This document shows, piece by piece, positions 1 through 9,065 of a stretch of 64,000 bases of DNA. The notes below the pieces were generated by a model. It did no database searches. It saw only the letters and a program-made list of their open reading frames with translations, and was not told where the DNA came from. Source of the stretch: JAJRXR01 sp041987545 (GTDB lineage: Bacteria; Planctomycetota; Phycisphaerae; Phycisphaerales; UBA1924); assembly GCA_041987545.1 (NCBI GenBank), contig JBHIWH010000002.1, forward strand, positions 124,001 to 188,000, read 5' to 3'. How positions within the stretch are numbered: the stretch's first letter is position 1; every line of letters begins with the position of its first letter. A program made the position numbers and the translations under genes.

Positions 1-1773
1 CCGCCGCAGCGCGTGCCGCACGTACTCGCTGAGCACGTCGGGGTCCTTGGACTTGGCGCCCCAGTCGGCCAGCGTCTCCAGGATCGTCTCCATGTCCCGG
101 ACGGGCACGCGTTCCCGGAGCAGGCACTGGAGCACCTTCTGCAGATCCCCCACTCGGACGACCGCCGGCACCGTGTCCTCGACCAGCTTCTTGGCCTTCT
201 CCTTCAGCCCCTCGAGCAGGTTGTTGACCTCCTCGCGGGTCAGCAACTCCTCGGCGTGGGTCTTGACGATCTCGGTGATGTGTGTCGCCAGCACGCTCGT
301 GGGCTCGACGACCGTGTAGTTCATCGTCTCGGCACGCGGGCGCTGCTTGGCGTCAATCCACCAGGCGTCCAGCCCGAACGCCGGCTCCTTGGTCGCCTCG
401 CCCGGGATCTTGCCCGTCGCGACGCCCGAGTCCATCGCCAGCAGCTTGCCCGGCTCGACGCGCCCGCGGGCGATCTCGGCGCCTCGGATCCGCACGCGGT
501 ACTCGCTCGCCTCCAGCTGCATGTTGTCCCGGATCCGCACCGGGGGCATGACGAGCCCGAGCTCGACGGCAATCTGGCGGCGCACGGCCGTGATCCGGTC
601 CAGCAGGTCGCCGCCCTGGTTCGGATCGACCAGCGAGACCAGCGCGTACCCGACCTCCAGCTCCAGCACGTCCACCTTGAGCAGGTCCTCGACGGGCGAG
701 GGCTCGGGGGGGGGCGCCTCGGCCTCGCGGGCCTGCTCGGCCTCCTCGGCGGCGCGCTGCTTGGTCGTCTTCATCATCGCCACCGCCAGCGCCGCAAGGC
801 CCACCGCCGTGACAAGCAAGGGCAGCGTCGGCAGGGGCGAGAGTGAGAGCACGCCCAGGAACACCGCCGTGATCAGCAGGCCCCGCGGCTGGCTGGCGAC
901 CTGCCCGGTCAGCTCCGTGCCCAGGTCGGCCTTGGCGCTCGAGCGGGTCACGATCAGGGCCGCGGCGATCGAGATCACGAAGCTGGGGATCTGGCTGGTC
1001 AGCCCGTCGCCGATGGTGAGCTTGGTGAAGACCTCGGCGGTCTGGCCCGCGGGCCAGCCCTTCTCGATCATGCCAACCGCGAACCCGCCCGCGATGTTGA
1101 TCGCGGTGATGAGGATGCCGGCGACGGCGTCACCGCGGACGAACTTGCTGGCGCCGTCCATCGCCCCGTAGAAGTCCGCCTCGCGGGCGATGTCCTCGCG
1201 CTTCTGCTTGGCCTCGTCCTCGCTGATGATCCCGGCCGACAGCTCCGAGTCGATCGCCATCTGCTTGCCGGGCATGGCGTCGAGGGTGAACCTGGCCGCG
1301 ACTTCGCTGATGCGTCCCGCGCCCTTGGTCACGACGATGAACTGCACGATCAGCAGGATGCCGAAGATGATCACGCCGACGAACAGGCTCCCGCCCGCGA
1401 CGAACGACCCGAACGCGCTGATGACATGCCCGGCGACGCCCATCGCCTCCTCGGGGCTGTCGGCGTCGGCCGTCAGGATCAGCCGCGTCGAGGCGATGTT
1501 CAGCACCAGTCGGATGAGCGTCGTCGCCAGCAGCAGCGACGGGAACACGCTGAAGTCCAGCGCCCGGTTCATGTAGAGCGTCGTGAGCAGGATGATGACC
1601 GCAAGCGAGATGTTGGCGCTGATGAGCAGGTCCATCGCCGCCGGCGGCATCGGGATCAGGATGACCACGAGCAGCATGACGAAGGCGATGGGCACGATCA
1701 GCCCGCGGTGCCTGGCCACCGCGTGCACCCAGCCGGGGAGCGTGAAGCCGGTTGTCCTCGCGCGATCCGCCAC
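1..1773 (-). CDS. flhA: Flagellar export gate protein FlhA (C-terminus cut by window edge)
   Basis: FlhA is the large inner-membrane subunit of the flagellar type III export gate, which couples proton motive force to substrate export. The frame is open from a GTG at 1771-1773 to base 1, giving 591 codons of a protein usually about 690 long. It begins VADRARTTGF and shows the multi-pass N-terminal half typical of the family (for example LIRLVLNIASTRLIL and GDGLTSQIPSFVISIAAALIVTR, shortened here), then the cytoplasmic linker and domain. It lies 14 bases after the flhB stop, so it is the last visible gene of the flagellar cluster. Only the C-terminal cytoplasmic part is missing. Identity is secure; the exact start is the only doubt. 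Confidence 0.95.
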   Translation of the reverse strand, partial: MADRARTTGFTLPGWVHAVARHRGLIVPIAFVMLLVVILIPMPPAAMDLLISANISLAVIILLTTLYMNRALDFSVFPSLLLATTLIRLVLNIASTRLILTADADSPEEAMGVAGHVISAFGSFVAGGSLFVGVIIFGILLIVQFIVVTKGAGRISEVAARFTLDAMPGKQMAIDSELSAGIISEDEAKQKREDIAREADFYGAMDGASKFVRGDAVAGILITAINIAGGFAVGMIEKGWPAGQTAEVFTKLTIGDGLTSQIPSFVISIAAALIVTRSSAKADLGTELTGQVASQPRGLLITAVFLGVLSLSPLPTLPLLVTAVGLAALAVAMMKTTKQRAAEEAEQAREAEAPPPEPSPVEDLLKVDVLELEVGYALVSLVDPNQGGDLLDRITAVRRQIAVELGLVMPPVRIRDNMQLEASEYRVRIRGAEIARGRVEPGKLLAMDSGVATGKIPGEATKEPAFGLDAWWIDAKQRPRAETMNYTVVEPTSVLATHITEIVKTHAEELLTREEVNNLLEGLKEKAKKLVEDTVPAVVRVGDLQKVLQCLLRERVPVRDMETILETLADWGAKSKDPDVLSEYVRHALRR

Positions 1774-1787
1774 GGTCGATCAGTCTC

Positions 1788-2891
1788 CTACGCCCCGGCG
1801 CCGACGGGCTCGTCCCGCCGGGTGCGGCCCGCGTCCTCGTCCAACCTGTACACGTACGCCAGGATCTCGGCGACCGCCTTGTAGTGCTCGGGCGCGATCT
1901 CCTGCCCGACCTCCACACCCCAGTACAGCGCCCGCGCCAGGGGCGGCCTCTCGACGATCGGGACGTTTGCCAGCCGCGCCAGCTGCCTGATGCGCAGGGC
2001 CAGGAAGTCCACGCCCTTGGCGACCACCCGCGGCGCGCCCATCGAGTCCTCGTCGTACTTGATCGCGACCGAGAAGTGCTCGGGGTTGGTCACGATCACG
2101 TCGGCGGTCGGGACGGCGGCCGCGATCCGCTGCTGGGCGATCTCCCGCGCCAGCTTCAGGCGCCGACCCTTGATCTCCGGGTCGCCCTCCATGCTCCGCC
2201 GCTCGTCCTTCACCTCCTGCTTGGTCATCTTCAGGTCCTGCGTGTGCTGCCACCGCTGGTAGAAGAAGTCCGCCAGGGCGAGCAGCATGAGGATCGCGAC
2301 GAGCCAGACCGCCAGCTCGAAGATGACCTTCGCGACGACGTACATCGCCGGGGCGGGCCCGAGCCGCGGCGTCGCGGCCAGCATCGCCAGGCGCCCCTGC
2401 ACGACGAACCAGACCACCAGGATCACGATCACGAGCTTGAGGAGGTTGACGACCGTCTTGACGAGGTTGCGCCGGCTGAAGAGCTTCTTGGCGCCCTTGA
2501 TCGGGTCCAGCTTCTCGAGCTTCGGGCGGATCGGCTCGCCCGTGAGCAGCCACCCGACCTGGGCGAACTGCGAGGCGTACGCGACGAGGGCCGCGATCAG
2601 CGCCAGGGGCGCCAGCGCCCGCACGCCCTCGCCGAACGAGTACTCGATCGCCAGCCAGAGCGAGTCCACGCTGAGAGGATCCCCCGCGGTCTGGCCCGAC
2701 AGGATCTGACGCATGAGCCGTGCGAAGCCCTCGAGGATCCCCCCGCCCAACAGCACGAGCAGCGCGACGGCCGCCAGCAAACCCACGGCGGCGCCAAGAT
2801 CCTGGCTGCGCGCGACCTGGCCCTTCTGCCGCGACTCGCTCATCCGGCGCGCGGTCGGCTGCTCGGTCTTCTCCCCGAGGTCCTCGGCCAT
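1788..2891 (-). CDS. flhB: Flagellar export switch protein FlhB
   Basis: FlhB is the export-gate component that switches substrate specificity from rod/hook to filament proteins after autocleavage. The 367-residue protein has the expected N-terminus (GEKTEQPTARR), four hydrophobic segments between about residues 30 and 210, and a cytoplasmic tail with the autocleavage motif NPEH at residues 269-272. The canonical motif is NPTH, and N-P-x-H keeps the residues that perform cleavage. Its ATG directly abuts the fliR stop, implying translational coupling. Length is normal for the family. Confidence 0.97.
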   Translation of the reverse strand: MAEDLGEKTEQPTARRMSESRQKGQVARSQDLGAAVGLLAAVALLVLLGGGILEGFARLMRQILSGQTAGDPLSVDSLWLAIEYSFGEGVRALAPLALIAALVAYASQFAQVGWLLTGEPIRPKLEKLDPIKGAKKLFSRRNLVKTVVNLLKLVIVILVVWFVVQGRLAMLAATPRLGPAPAMYVVAKVIFELAVWLVAILMLLALADFFYQRWQHTQDLKMTKQEVKDERRSMEGDPEIKGRRLKLAREIAQQRIAAAVPTADVIVTNPEHFSVAIKYDEDSMGAPRVVAKGVDFLALRIRQLARLANVPIVERPPLARALYWGVEVGQEIAPEHYKAVAEILAYVYRLDEDAGRTRRDEPVGAGA

Positions 2892-3683
2892 CTACGCGCC
2901 CCCCGCCGTCAGCGACTCGGCCCACAGGCCGACCCGCCCGACCACGTCGACGATGTGCTCGCCCGCGACCTCGGCGACGACGAACACCGTCAACGCCAGC
3001 ATCAGCAGCCCCGCGAGCATCTTGATCGCGAAGCCCACGCTCAGCACGTTGATCTGGGGCATCGTCTTCATGATGAACCCCATCGCGACCATCAGCAGCG
3101 TGACCACGCCCATCACCGGCGCCGCGACGCTGATCGCGACCTCGAACCCGCTCCGGATCACGCCCACCAGCAGGTCCAGGGGCGCCTGCGTGACCGCGAA
3201 CGCGCCGATCGGCACGCCGTCGTAGCTCTGCAGCAGTGTCAGCAGCAGGGCGTCCAGCCCGCCGAGGCCGATGTACAGGGTGATGCCCAGGAAGAACAGG
3301 ATCTGGCCGACGACGTCGCCCTGGCTGTCCATGCTCGGGTTGAACGTCTGGGCGATGCTGAGTCCCATCTGGTACCCGATCAGGTGACCGGCGAGCTGGA
3401 GCATCGCCAGGGGCAGCCCCCCGATCAGCCCGACGCAGACCCCGAGCAGCGTCTCGCCCAGCATGAGTGGCAGGTAGGTCGCCAGGTCGAGCTCGATCCC
3501 CTCGGTCCGCGCCGGGTTGGCCGAGAACACGACCACCGCGAGCCCGAACGCGAGCATCGCTCGGATCCGGACCGGCACGGCGATCCCCGAGACCATCGGC
3601 ATCGACCCGACCAGCCCGCCCATCCTCGCCGTGATCAGCGTCAGCGGCGCGAGCGACTCGATGATCGGCGCCAGCGTGCTCAC
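2892..3683 (-). CDS. fliR: Flagellar export gate protein FliR
   Basis: FliR is a multi-pass inner-membrane protein of the FliPQR export pore. The 263-residue product has about six hydrophobic segments and family-typical stretches such as ARMGGLVGSMPMV near the N-terminus and LDALLLTLLQSYDGVPIG in the middle. The start is a GTG at 3681-3683 with a G-rich ribosome binding site just upstream, 22 bases after the fliQ stop. The same GTG forms a GTGA overlap with the stop of the abnormally long fliP frame. Its own stop abuts the flhB ATG. Confidence 0.96.
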   Translation of the reverse strand: MSTLAPIIESLAPLTLITARMGGLVGSMPMVSGIAVPVRIRAMLAFGLAVVVFSANPARTEGIELDLATYLPLMLGETLLGVCVGLIGGLPLAMLQLAGHLIGYQMGLSIAQTFNPSMDSQGDVVGQILFFLGITLYIGLGGLDALLLTLLQSYDGVPIGAFAVTQAPLDLLVGVIRSGFEVAISVAAPVMGVVTLLMVAMGFIMKTMPQINVLSVGFAIKMLAGLLMLALTVFVVAEVAGEHIVDVVGRVGLWAESLTAGGA

Positions 3684-4936
3684 GCCGCGCCCCCCGCGCC
3701 GCCGGCTAGAACAGGCTCAGCATCTCCGCCGCGAACTCCATCAGCCGCAGCGTGATCCAGGGCAGCAGGACGATCGCGACGATGATCATGGTCGCGATCT
3801 TGGGCACGAACGTCAGCGTCTGGTCCTGGATGCTCGTGACCGACTGCACGAGGCTGATCAGCAGACCGATCACGACGCCGGCCAGCAGGATCGGCGCCGC
3901 GATCTTCAGGACCGTGATCAGCGTGTCCTGCACCATCTGCACCATCGTCTCGTCGTGGACCATCCGGGGGTCTCCATCTCGGCCGTTTTCTCGGCATCGC
4001 CATGACCATCAGCACGGGCAACGCCGCGGCCTGCGCGCTCAGCGCCGGCCCGCCGTCGCTCACGAAGCTCTCGAGCAAACTCCCCACCACCAGCGACCAC
4101 CCGTCCACCAGCACGAATAGCAGCAGCTTGAACGGCAGCGAGATCAGCACGGGCGGGAGCATCATCATGCTCATGGAGATCAGGATGGTCGCGATGACCA
4201 TGTCGATCACGAGGAAGGGCAGGTAGACCCGGAAGCCCATCATGAACCCGACCTTCAGCTCGCTCAGCATGTACGCCGGCACGAGCGTGACCATGTCCAC
4301 GTCCGCCCGGGTGAGCTCTTGGGGCTCGGACGTGTCCACGCCCCGGTAGTTCAGGATCGTGTACACGCTCGACCAGTTGTCCGTCGCCTCGATCTGGTCG
4401 AACATGAAGTCGCGGAGGGGCTGCTTGGCCCGCACCCACAGCTCGTCGTAGTCGGAGATCTCGCCCGCCTGGTACGGCTGGACCGCCTCGGTCCACACCC
4501 GGTCGATCGTCGGCGACATGACCAGGATCGTCATGAACAGCGCCAGGCCCGTGACGACCTGAGCCGGCGGGATCGACTGCGTGCCCAGCGCCTGCTTGAG
4601 CAAGCCCAGCACGATGATGATCCGCACGAAGCAGGTCGTCATCAGCATGACCGACGGCGCCAGGGCGATGACCGTCAGCAGGATCATGATGTTCAGCGCC
4701 ACCGACAGCCCGCCTGATTCGGGCGAGCCCGTGGCCCCGGGCAACGCCGCGCCCGCGCCCGCGAGCACGCTCGCCGGATTCAGCGAGGACGGATCGAGCG
4801 AGCCCGGGCCGTCCGCCGGCGCCGCCTGGCCCAGCGCGTCGGCGACCCCAGGCCCGTACGCCTGCGCCGCCGCCGGCGCCGCCAGCGCGCCCAGCGCCAG
4901 CACGAGCACGATGACCCACCCGAGGCCCGGCCTCAT
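3680..4936 (-). CDS. fliP: Flagellar export pore protein FliP, with abnormal read-through 3' end
   Basis: FliP forms the central pore of the flagellar export gate. The ATG at 4934-4936 overlaps the fliO stop (ATGA). A signal-like N-terminus is followed by the family core (residues about 80-291), including SVMLMTTCFVRIIIVLGLLK, QSIPPAQVVTGLALF and a terminal segment ending VVGSLLESF. FliP proteins normally stop at this point. Here the frame continues for 127 low-complexity, Arg/Asp-rich residues, passing through all of fliQ and stopping at 3680-3682. Dropping the single base at 4063 would turn TTC-GTG-A into TTC-TGA and place the stop at the usual position. The functional protein is probably residues 1-291; the extension is either a sequencing or assembly insertion or a real frameshift. 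Confidence 0.85.
   Translation of the reverse strand: MRPGLGWVIVLVLALGALAAPAAAQAYGPGVADALGQAAPADGPGSLDPSSLNPASVLAGAGAALPGATGSPESGGLSVALNIMILLTVIALAPSVMLMTTCFVRIIIVLGLLKQALGTQSIPPAQVVTGLALFMTILVMSPTIDRVWTEAVQPYQAGEISDYDELWVRAKQPLRDFMFDQIEATDNWSSVYTILNYRGVDTSEPQELTRADVDMVTLVPAYMLSELKVGFMMGFRVYLPFLVIDMVIATILISMSMMMLPPVLISLPFKLLLFVLVDGWSLVVGSLLESFVSDGGPALSAQAAALPVLMVMAMPRKRPRWRPPDGPRRDDGADGAGHADHGPEDRGADPAGRRRDRSADQPRAVGHEHPGPDADVRAQDRDHDHRRDRPAALDHAAADGVRGGDAEPVLAGGAGGAA
3706..3963 (-). CDS. fliQ: Flagellar export gate protein FliQ
   Basis: FliQ is the small two-helix subunit of the FliPQR export pore. The 85-residue product has two hydrophobic helices separated by the conserved SVTSIQDQTLTFVPK loop, exactly as in the family, and normal length. 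The ATG at 3961-3963 is preceded by a GGAGACCCCCGG segment that may serve as ribosome binding site. The whole gene lies inside the 3' extension of the fliP reading frame in another frame, which is why automated callers may omit it. Protein similarity to FliQ is unmistakable, so this is the true coding frame here. Confidence 0.95.
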   Translation of the reverse strand: MVHDETMVQMVQDTLITVLKIAAPILLAGVVIGLLISLVQSVTSIQDQTLTFVPKIATMIIVAIVLLPWITLRLMEFAAEMLSLF

Positions 4937-5784
4937 GCGTACACGCCCCCGCGCATCGCGTCCAGACGCCGACGCAGCGGGCTGACGTCCTCGCCGTGGT
5001 CCGCAAGCAGCGCCCCGCGCTCGTCGACGGGCTGGGCCGCTGCCTCGGACCCGCGCCACGCCTCGGCCTCCGCCGTCGGACGGGCCATCGCCGACTCGAA
5101 CCGCTCGTCGGCCTGCGAGATCGCCTCGCGGAACCGGGCGTTGATCGAACGTCCTTCGCTCTCGCGCACGAGCTCGAGCACGCCCGCGACCTCGGCCGGG
5201 TCATCGAGCTCGCAGATCGTCGTCAGGTCGCCGCCCTTGGCGCCGTGCGAGACCAGCAGCACACGCTGCCCGAACCGCAGCACGACCAGCGCGTGCCTGG
5301 GCGGCAGCGGGTACCGGGCGAGCACCTCGACGAGCCCCGACGGCGACCGGGCGCCGAACCGGCCCACCGTTCGCCCGCCGAGCACGCGACGGCTCGCCCA
5401 CCCGAGCGCGACGATCAGCCCGATCACGATCGCCAGCGCCCCGATCGTCCGGACCGCGCCCGCCGTCATGGACGAGCTCTCCGAGCCTTCCCCGCCCAGC
5501 GGGGTCGCGCTCTCGCGAGCCTCGATCTCGGCGGCGCCCACGTACGCGCCCTCGGCAGGCACGCCCAGCGGGATCGCGTCCTCCCCGGTCGCCGACGATC
5601 GGGGTTGCGGGGCCGCGGCCCGGTCTGGCTGCGCGTCGGGGGTCCAGCCGGCGATCGACCAGCCGGACTCGGACTGTTCGTCCGGGCGTGGCCCGACGAG
5701 CCCGTCACTCTGCGCGAGCACGGGCGCCGCCAACGCCGCGACGCCGAACGCGATCATGAGCACGCGTGACCTTGAACCGAGCAC
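4933..5784 (-). CDS. fliO: FliO-like flagellar biosynthesis protein
   Basis: FliO is a small bitopic membrane protein that helps assemble the FliP ring. The 283-residue product has a cleavable-looking N-terminus, a long Pro/Ser/Glu-rich periplasmic stretch, one membrane segment near residues 110-130 (IGALAIVIGLIVALGWASRR), and a cytoplasmic FliO core with the signature LVEVLARYPLPPRHALVVLR and QRVLLVSHG. The start shown is GTG; internal starts are possible. Its stop overlaps the fliP ATG. It is longer than enterobacterial FliO because of the acidic tail, but position and core support the call. Confidence 0.88.
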   Translation of the reverse strand: MLGSRSRVLMIAFGVAALAAPVLAQSDGLVGPRPDEQSESGWSIAGWTPDAQPDRAAAPQPRSSATGEDAIPLGVPAEGAYVGAAEIEARESATPLGGEGSESSSMTAGAVRTIGALAIVIGLIVALGWASRRVLGGRTVGRFGARSPSGLVEVLARYPLPPRHALVVLRFGQRVLLVSHGAKGGDLTTICELDDPAEVAGVLELVRESEGRSINARFREAISQADERFESAMARPTAEAEAWRGSEAAAQPVDERGALLADHGEDVSPLRRRLDAMRGGVYA

Positions 5785-5836
5785 GATTCGCCTTCCTGGC
5801 CTGCGATCGACGGCTCCGCCGCCGGTGGGTTCGAGA

Positions 5837-6349
5837 TCAGTCCTTCGCCGCCGCCCGCGCCGCGTCGGTCAGCCCCTCGAGGATCTCCGACACGCGGACG
5901 CAGAAGTTGTCGTTGAGCACGAGCACCTCGCCCTTGGCGACGTGCCGATCGTTCACGTAGATGTCCACGGGGTCGCCCGCGAGCTTGTCCAGCTCGACGA
6001 CCGCCCCCTCGCCCAGCCGCAGCACGTCCTCGACGAGCAGCCGGGTCCGACCCAGTTCGATCTTCACGTTGAGGTTGACGTCGGAGAGCAGCTCGATGCT
6101 CGCCGGCGCGCCGTGGACCCCGGCGTCGGTGAACTCCGGGGGGGTGAACGGCGCCGCCTCGCCCGCGACCGCCTTGTCCACCTCGGCCTGGGTCTGGCGG
6201 ACCGACTCCTGGGCGTCGTTCAGGGCGTCGTCCACCCCGCCCTCTGCGGGCGCGGCGTCGCCGGTCGCCCCGGGCGACCCGCTCTCGGGCGTCTCCGGTT
6301 CCGGGGACGCGCCGGCCTGCTCGTCGGGTGTGTTCTCTTCCTCGGGCAT
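5837..6349 (-). CDS. fliN: Flagellar motor switch protein FliN
   Basis: FliN forms the lower C-ring with FliM and FliG and controls rotation switching and export docking. The 170-residue protein has an acidic, Pro/Glu-rich N-terminal 80 residues and a C-terminal SpoA/FliN domain (about residues 85-160), seen in LNVKIELGRTRLLVEDVLRL and the LDKLAGDPVDIYVND and ARGEVLVL-like segments (AKGEVLVLNDNFCVRV here). The core matches the family; the long acidic leader is variable among FliN proteins. It lies 52 bases upstream of fliO, and its partner fliM is about 49 kb away in this window. Confidence 0.95.
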   Translation of the reverse strand: MPEEENTPDEQAGASPEPETPESGSPGATGDAAPAEGGVDDALNDAQESVRQTQAEVDKAVAGEAAPFTPPEFTDAGVHGAPASIELLSDVNLNVKIELGRTRLLVEDVLRLGEGAVVELDKLAGDPVDIYVNDRHVAKGEVLVLNDNFCVRVSEILEGLTDAARAAAKD

Positions 6350-6515
6350 CCGTGCCTCGCGATCAACTGCGGCTCCGCCGCGCTCCGGGGGCCTGCGCCC
6401 CGCCCACGCCTCATCGGGCCGGGGGGTCCGGGGGCATCAAAACTGCCGATCGCACGCGCAGGATGAGCCCCGACGCGCAAGAACTGCCCGCGGCGCTCCC
6501 CGCCGGGGACGGATC

Positions 6516-7052
6516 TCAGATCTCGAAGCCCTTGCAGACCGGCACGAGCACCCGCTCGACCTTGTCCATCCCCTCGGCGTCCTCGCCGAACACGTCGTTG
6601 ACGTACGCCGTTACCTGGCGGTGGATGGTCTGCAGCCCCGGCTCCTGGAGCTGGCGGTGCTGGGCGCGCCGGAAGATGAGGGCGATGCCTTCCTTGATCT
6701 CGGCGTTGCGGCGTTCGAGCGTCGCCTCGACGCCCCTCGGCCCATCGAGGTTCTTCTTGCGGACCTTCAGGAAGATCTGCACCTGCCACTCCCAGACGCG
6801 TCCGGACTGCAGGTTCTGGAACTGCTCGTCGATCAGCTCGACCTCGACGAGCTGGTTCTCGTCGGTCGCCTCGTCGGCGACCTGGGCCGCCGACGCCTGG
6901 GCCGCCCCGCCGCCTGTCATCGAGACGACGGCGTAGACCGCGCCCGCCTCGGCGAGCATGAGGGCGCCGACGACGGCCAGCATCATGATCGGGGGCTTCT
7001 TCTTCGGGCTCTCGCCCTCGCCGCCCTCGGGCTTCTTGTCATCGTCGGCCAT
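6516..7052 (-). CDS. fliL: Flagellar basal-body-associated protein FliL
   Basis: FliL is a bitopic membrane protein that rings the stator and supports torque. The 178-residue product starts with a short charged cytoplasmic tail, has one membrane segment (about residues 22-45, MMLAVVGALMLAEAGAVYAVV) and a periplasmic FliL domain. It sits 12 bases after motB in the same operon, as is common. The following 166-base spacer before fliN carries a 15-base motif also found upstream of fliF (reported separately). Confidence 0.9.
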   Translation of the reverse strand: MADDDKKPEGGEGESPKKKPPIMMLAVVGALMLAEAGAVYAVVSMTGGGAAQASAAQVADEATDENQLVEVELIDEQFQNLQSGRVWEWQVQIFLKVRKKNLDGPRGVEATLERRNAEIKEGIALIFRRAQHRQLQEPGLQTIHRQVTAYVNDVFGEDAEGMDKVERVLVPVCKGFEI

Positions 7053-7064
7053 GGCTCTGCTCCG

Positions 7065-7814
7065 TCAGGGCGCGGGGCCCCTCGTCAGGTTCGGGTCCGG
7101 GTGCGTCGCCCCGGGCTCCCGACCCGTCATCCACACCTGCACTCGGCGATTCCTGGACCCCGCCTCAACCACGGTCGGGTCGATCTGCGCCGGCTCGGTC
7201 GCCCCGGCCGTCTCGACCCGCAGCTTCTCGTTCTCGATCGCGCATTCCCGGACCAGGTAGTCCTTGACCGCCGCCGCCCGCCGGTACCCAAGCTCGTCGA
7301 ACGACAGGCCCGAGGACTTGTCCTCCAGTCCCCAGGCGTGCCCCTTGATCTCGGAGATGAACCGCTGCCCCCGGATCCGGGGCGCGACGTCCTCGCGCAG
7401 CAGCTGCTTGGCCGCCTCGTCCAGCTCCCACGAGCCCGAGGCGAACATGATCGACCCGCCCTGGGCGAACAGCCGACCCTCGTGGATCACGCTGGTCGTT
7501 GGCTGGATGCCCGTGACGTTGTCGGCGTGGGCCTCGTCGCGGTCGTTCTGGGTCTCGAGCTGACGCGCGGCGTCGATCCCGAGCGTCTGCATCTGCTGCT
7601 GGATCTGTGCGTCGGAGCTGATGATGCCCCGCCCGCCCTTGAACCCCAGCGCCTCCTGGATCGACTCGATGACCTTGATGTACTCGCGGGGCTTCTTGAG
7701 CTCGCTGAACGCGGCCAGGAGGATGAAGAAGCACAGCAGCAGCGACATCAGGTCGCCGTAGGTCAGCACCCACTCGGGCACGCCGGGCTTCTGGGGTGGC
7801 TTGCGCTTGGCCAC
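7065..7814 (-). CDS. motB: Flagellar stator protein MotB
   Basis: MotB anchors the stator to peptidoglycan and carries the proton-accepting aspartate. The 249-residue protein has the plug/transmembrane start VPEWVLTYGDLMSLLLCFF with the aspartate in YGD, a linker, and a C-terminal OmpA-like domain (about residues 120-235) with the helix segment FDELGYRRAAAVKDYL. A GTG at 7812-7814 is the start, 18 bases after motA. Length is normal. The DLMSLLL form of the membrane helix is typical of proton-driven MotB in diverse phyla; ion type cannot be fixed from sequence alone. Confidence 0.95.
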   Translation of the reverse strand: MAKRKPPQKPGVPEWVLTYGDLMSLLLCFFILLAAFSELKKPREYIKVIESIQEALGFKGGRGIISSDAQIQQQMQTLGIDAARQLETQNDRDEAHADNVTGIQPTTSVIHEGRLFAQGGSIMFASGSWELDEAAKQLLREDVAPRIRGQRFISEIKGHAWGLEDKSSGLSFDELGYRRAAAVKDYLVRECAIENEKLRVETAGATEPAQIDPTVVEAGSRNRRVQVWMTGREPGATHPDPNLTRGPAP

Positions 7815-7832
7815 GGGCCCTCGCTCCCCGGC

Positions 7833-8618
7833 TCACGCCGCCTTCTGCTGGGCTTCCTCGAACGCCTTCCGCTCTGCGGGCGGGAGGAACGTCATCAGCT
7901 TGCTCTCGACCACGCGGGGGTTGTCGCCCGACTGGATCGACATGACGCCCGTCACGACCAGGGTCTTGATCATGACCTCCTCGGCGTCCCTCGCCCCGAG
8001 CTTCTCGGCGATCGGGCCGGCGAAGATGTTGGCGATCAGCGCCCCGTACAGGGTCGTGATCAGCGCGACCGCCATGCCCGGGCCGATCGCCGACGGGTCG
8101 TCCATGTTGGACAGCATCGAGATCAGGCCCATGAGCGTCCCGATCATGCCGAACGCGGGCGCGAACCGCCCGATCGTCTCGACGACCTGCTTGCCCACGG
8201 TGTGCCGCTCCATGAGCGCCTCGAGCTCGGTGTCGAGGATGGTCTGGATCAGCTCTGGGTCGGCGCCGTCCACCGCCATCTTCACGCCCCGGACGATGAA
8301 CTCGTCCTTCATCTCCGGGATGAGGTTCTCGAGCGAGAGGATGCCCTCGCGGCGGGCGACCTCGGCGTAGTTGACCAGGTCGCGGATCGTCTCGGCCGCG
8401 TCCACCTTCTTGGCGAAGACCGCCTTGAAGATGATCTTGTGCGCCTTGAGGACCTTGGCCAGCGGGAACGACGCGGAGATCGCGCCGATCGTGCCGCCGA
8501 AGACCACGAGGATCGACGGCGCGTCGATCAGCCCGACGGGGTTTCCCCCGCCGAGGATCATCGACGCCAGGATGGCGACGACCGCGATGATGAGACCTAC
8601 GACGGTTCCAATGTCCAC
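7833..8618 (-). CDS. motA: Flagellar stator protein MotA
   Basis: MotA is the four-helix stator channel subunit. The 261-residue product begins with the family-typical MDIGTVVGLIIAVVAILASM and contains the large cytoplasmic loop and the last two helices (FAPAFGMIGTLMGLISML). The chosen GTG at 8616-8618 is preceded by AAGGGAG at good spacing; a longer frame upstream has no family similarity. It ends 18 bases before motB. Confidence 0.95.
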   Translation of the reverse strand: MDIGTVVGLIIAVVAILASMILGGGNPVGLIDAPSILVVFGGTIGAISASFPLAKVLKAHKIIFKAVFAKKVDAAETIRDLVNYAEVARREGILSLENLIPEMKDEFIVRGVKMAVDGADPELIQTILDTELEALMERHTVGKQVVETIGRFAPAFGMIGTLMGLISMLSNMDDPSAIGPGMAVALITTLYGALIANIFAGPIAEKLGARDAEEVMIKTLVVTGVMSIQSGDNPRVVESKLMTFLPPAERKAFEEAQQKAA

Positions 8619-8745
8619 GCCGACGCACTCCCTTGGGTCGGCAACAACCCGCGGGGTGGATCGGAATTCGGGGGAGGGCACTTGACGCCCGGGACAGGCG
8701 TCCCACCCGACGCGGGGCCCCCAGCCCGCGCAGACCGGACGCGCG

Positions 8746-9030
8746 TCAGGCGTGCCGCCGGGCGTCCTGCGCCGGCGGGTTCTCGGACCCGCCCCGGCCC
8801 GCCGGGTACTGGTCGCGGATCTGCTCGCGCAGCTCGGCGGGCGAGCCCAGGCGCCGCGTGTGCCGGTGGTACTCGATCACCCGGGCGACCACCTCCCGGG
8901 TGTTCTCCCGCACGACCATGTGCTCGCCCGTCACCAGCGTGATCACGGTGTCGGGGTTCTCCTCCACGAGGCGCACGTGCTCGGCGTTGAGCACGAACCG
9001 CTGCCCGTTGAGCCGTGTCAGGCTGATCAC
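8746..9030 (-). CDS. flbD: FlbD family flagellar protein
   Basis: This 94-residue product belongs to the FlbD-type small flagellar proteins found just downstream of flgE in many phyla (not to be confused with the Caulobacter regulator of the same name). It starts MISLTRLNGQRFVLNAEHV, followed by the conserved ENPDTVITLVTGEHMVVRE region, with a variable Arg-rich tail. Its position between flgE and motA matches the order in other bacteria. The molecular role is not established. The tail of about 30 residues is not part of the usual domain. Confidence 0.88.
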   Translation of the reverse strand: MISLTRLNGQRFVLNAEHVRLVEENPDTVITLVTGEHMVVRENTREVVARVIEYHRHTRRLGSPAELREQIRDQYPAGRGGSENPPAQDARRHA

Positions 9031-9065
9031 GCCGACGCCTCCGATCCGGATCCCCGAGAAGGGCC

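Noticed and set aside
1752..3755. Plus-strand open frame opposite flhB and fliR
   Set aside because: An antisense shadow; flhB and fliR on the minus strand are unmistakable.
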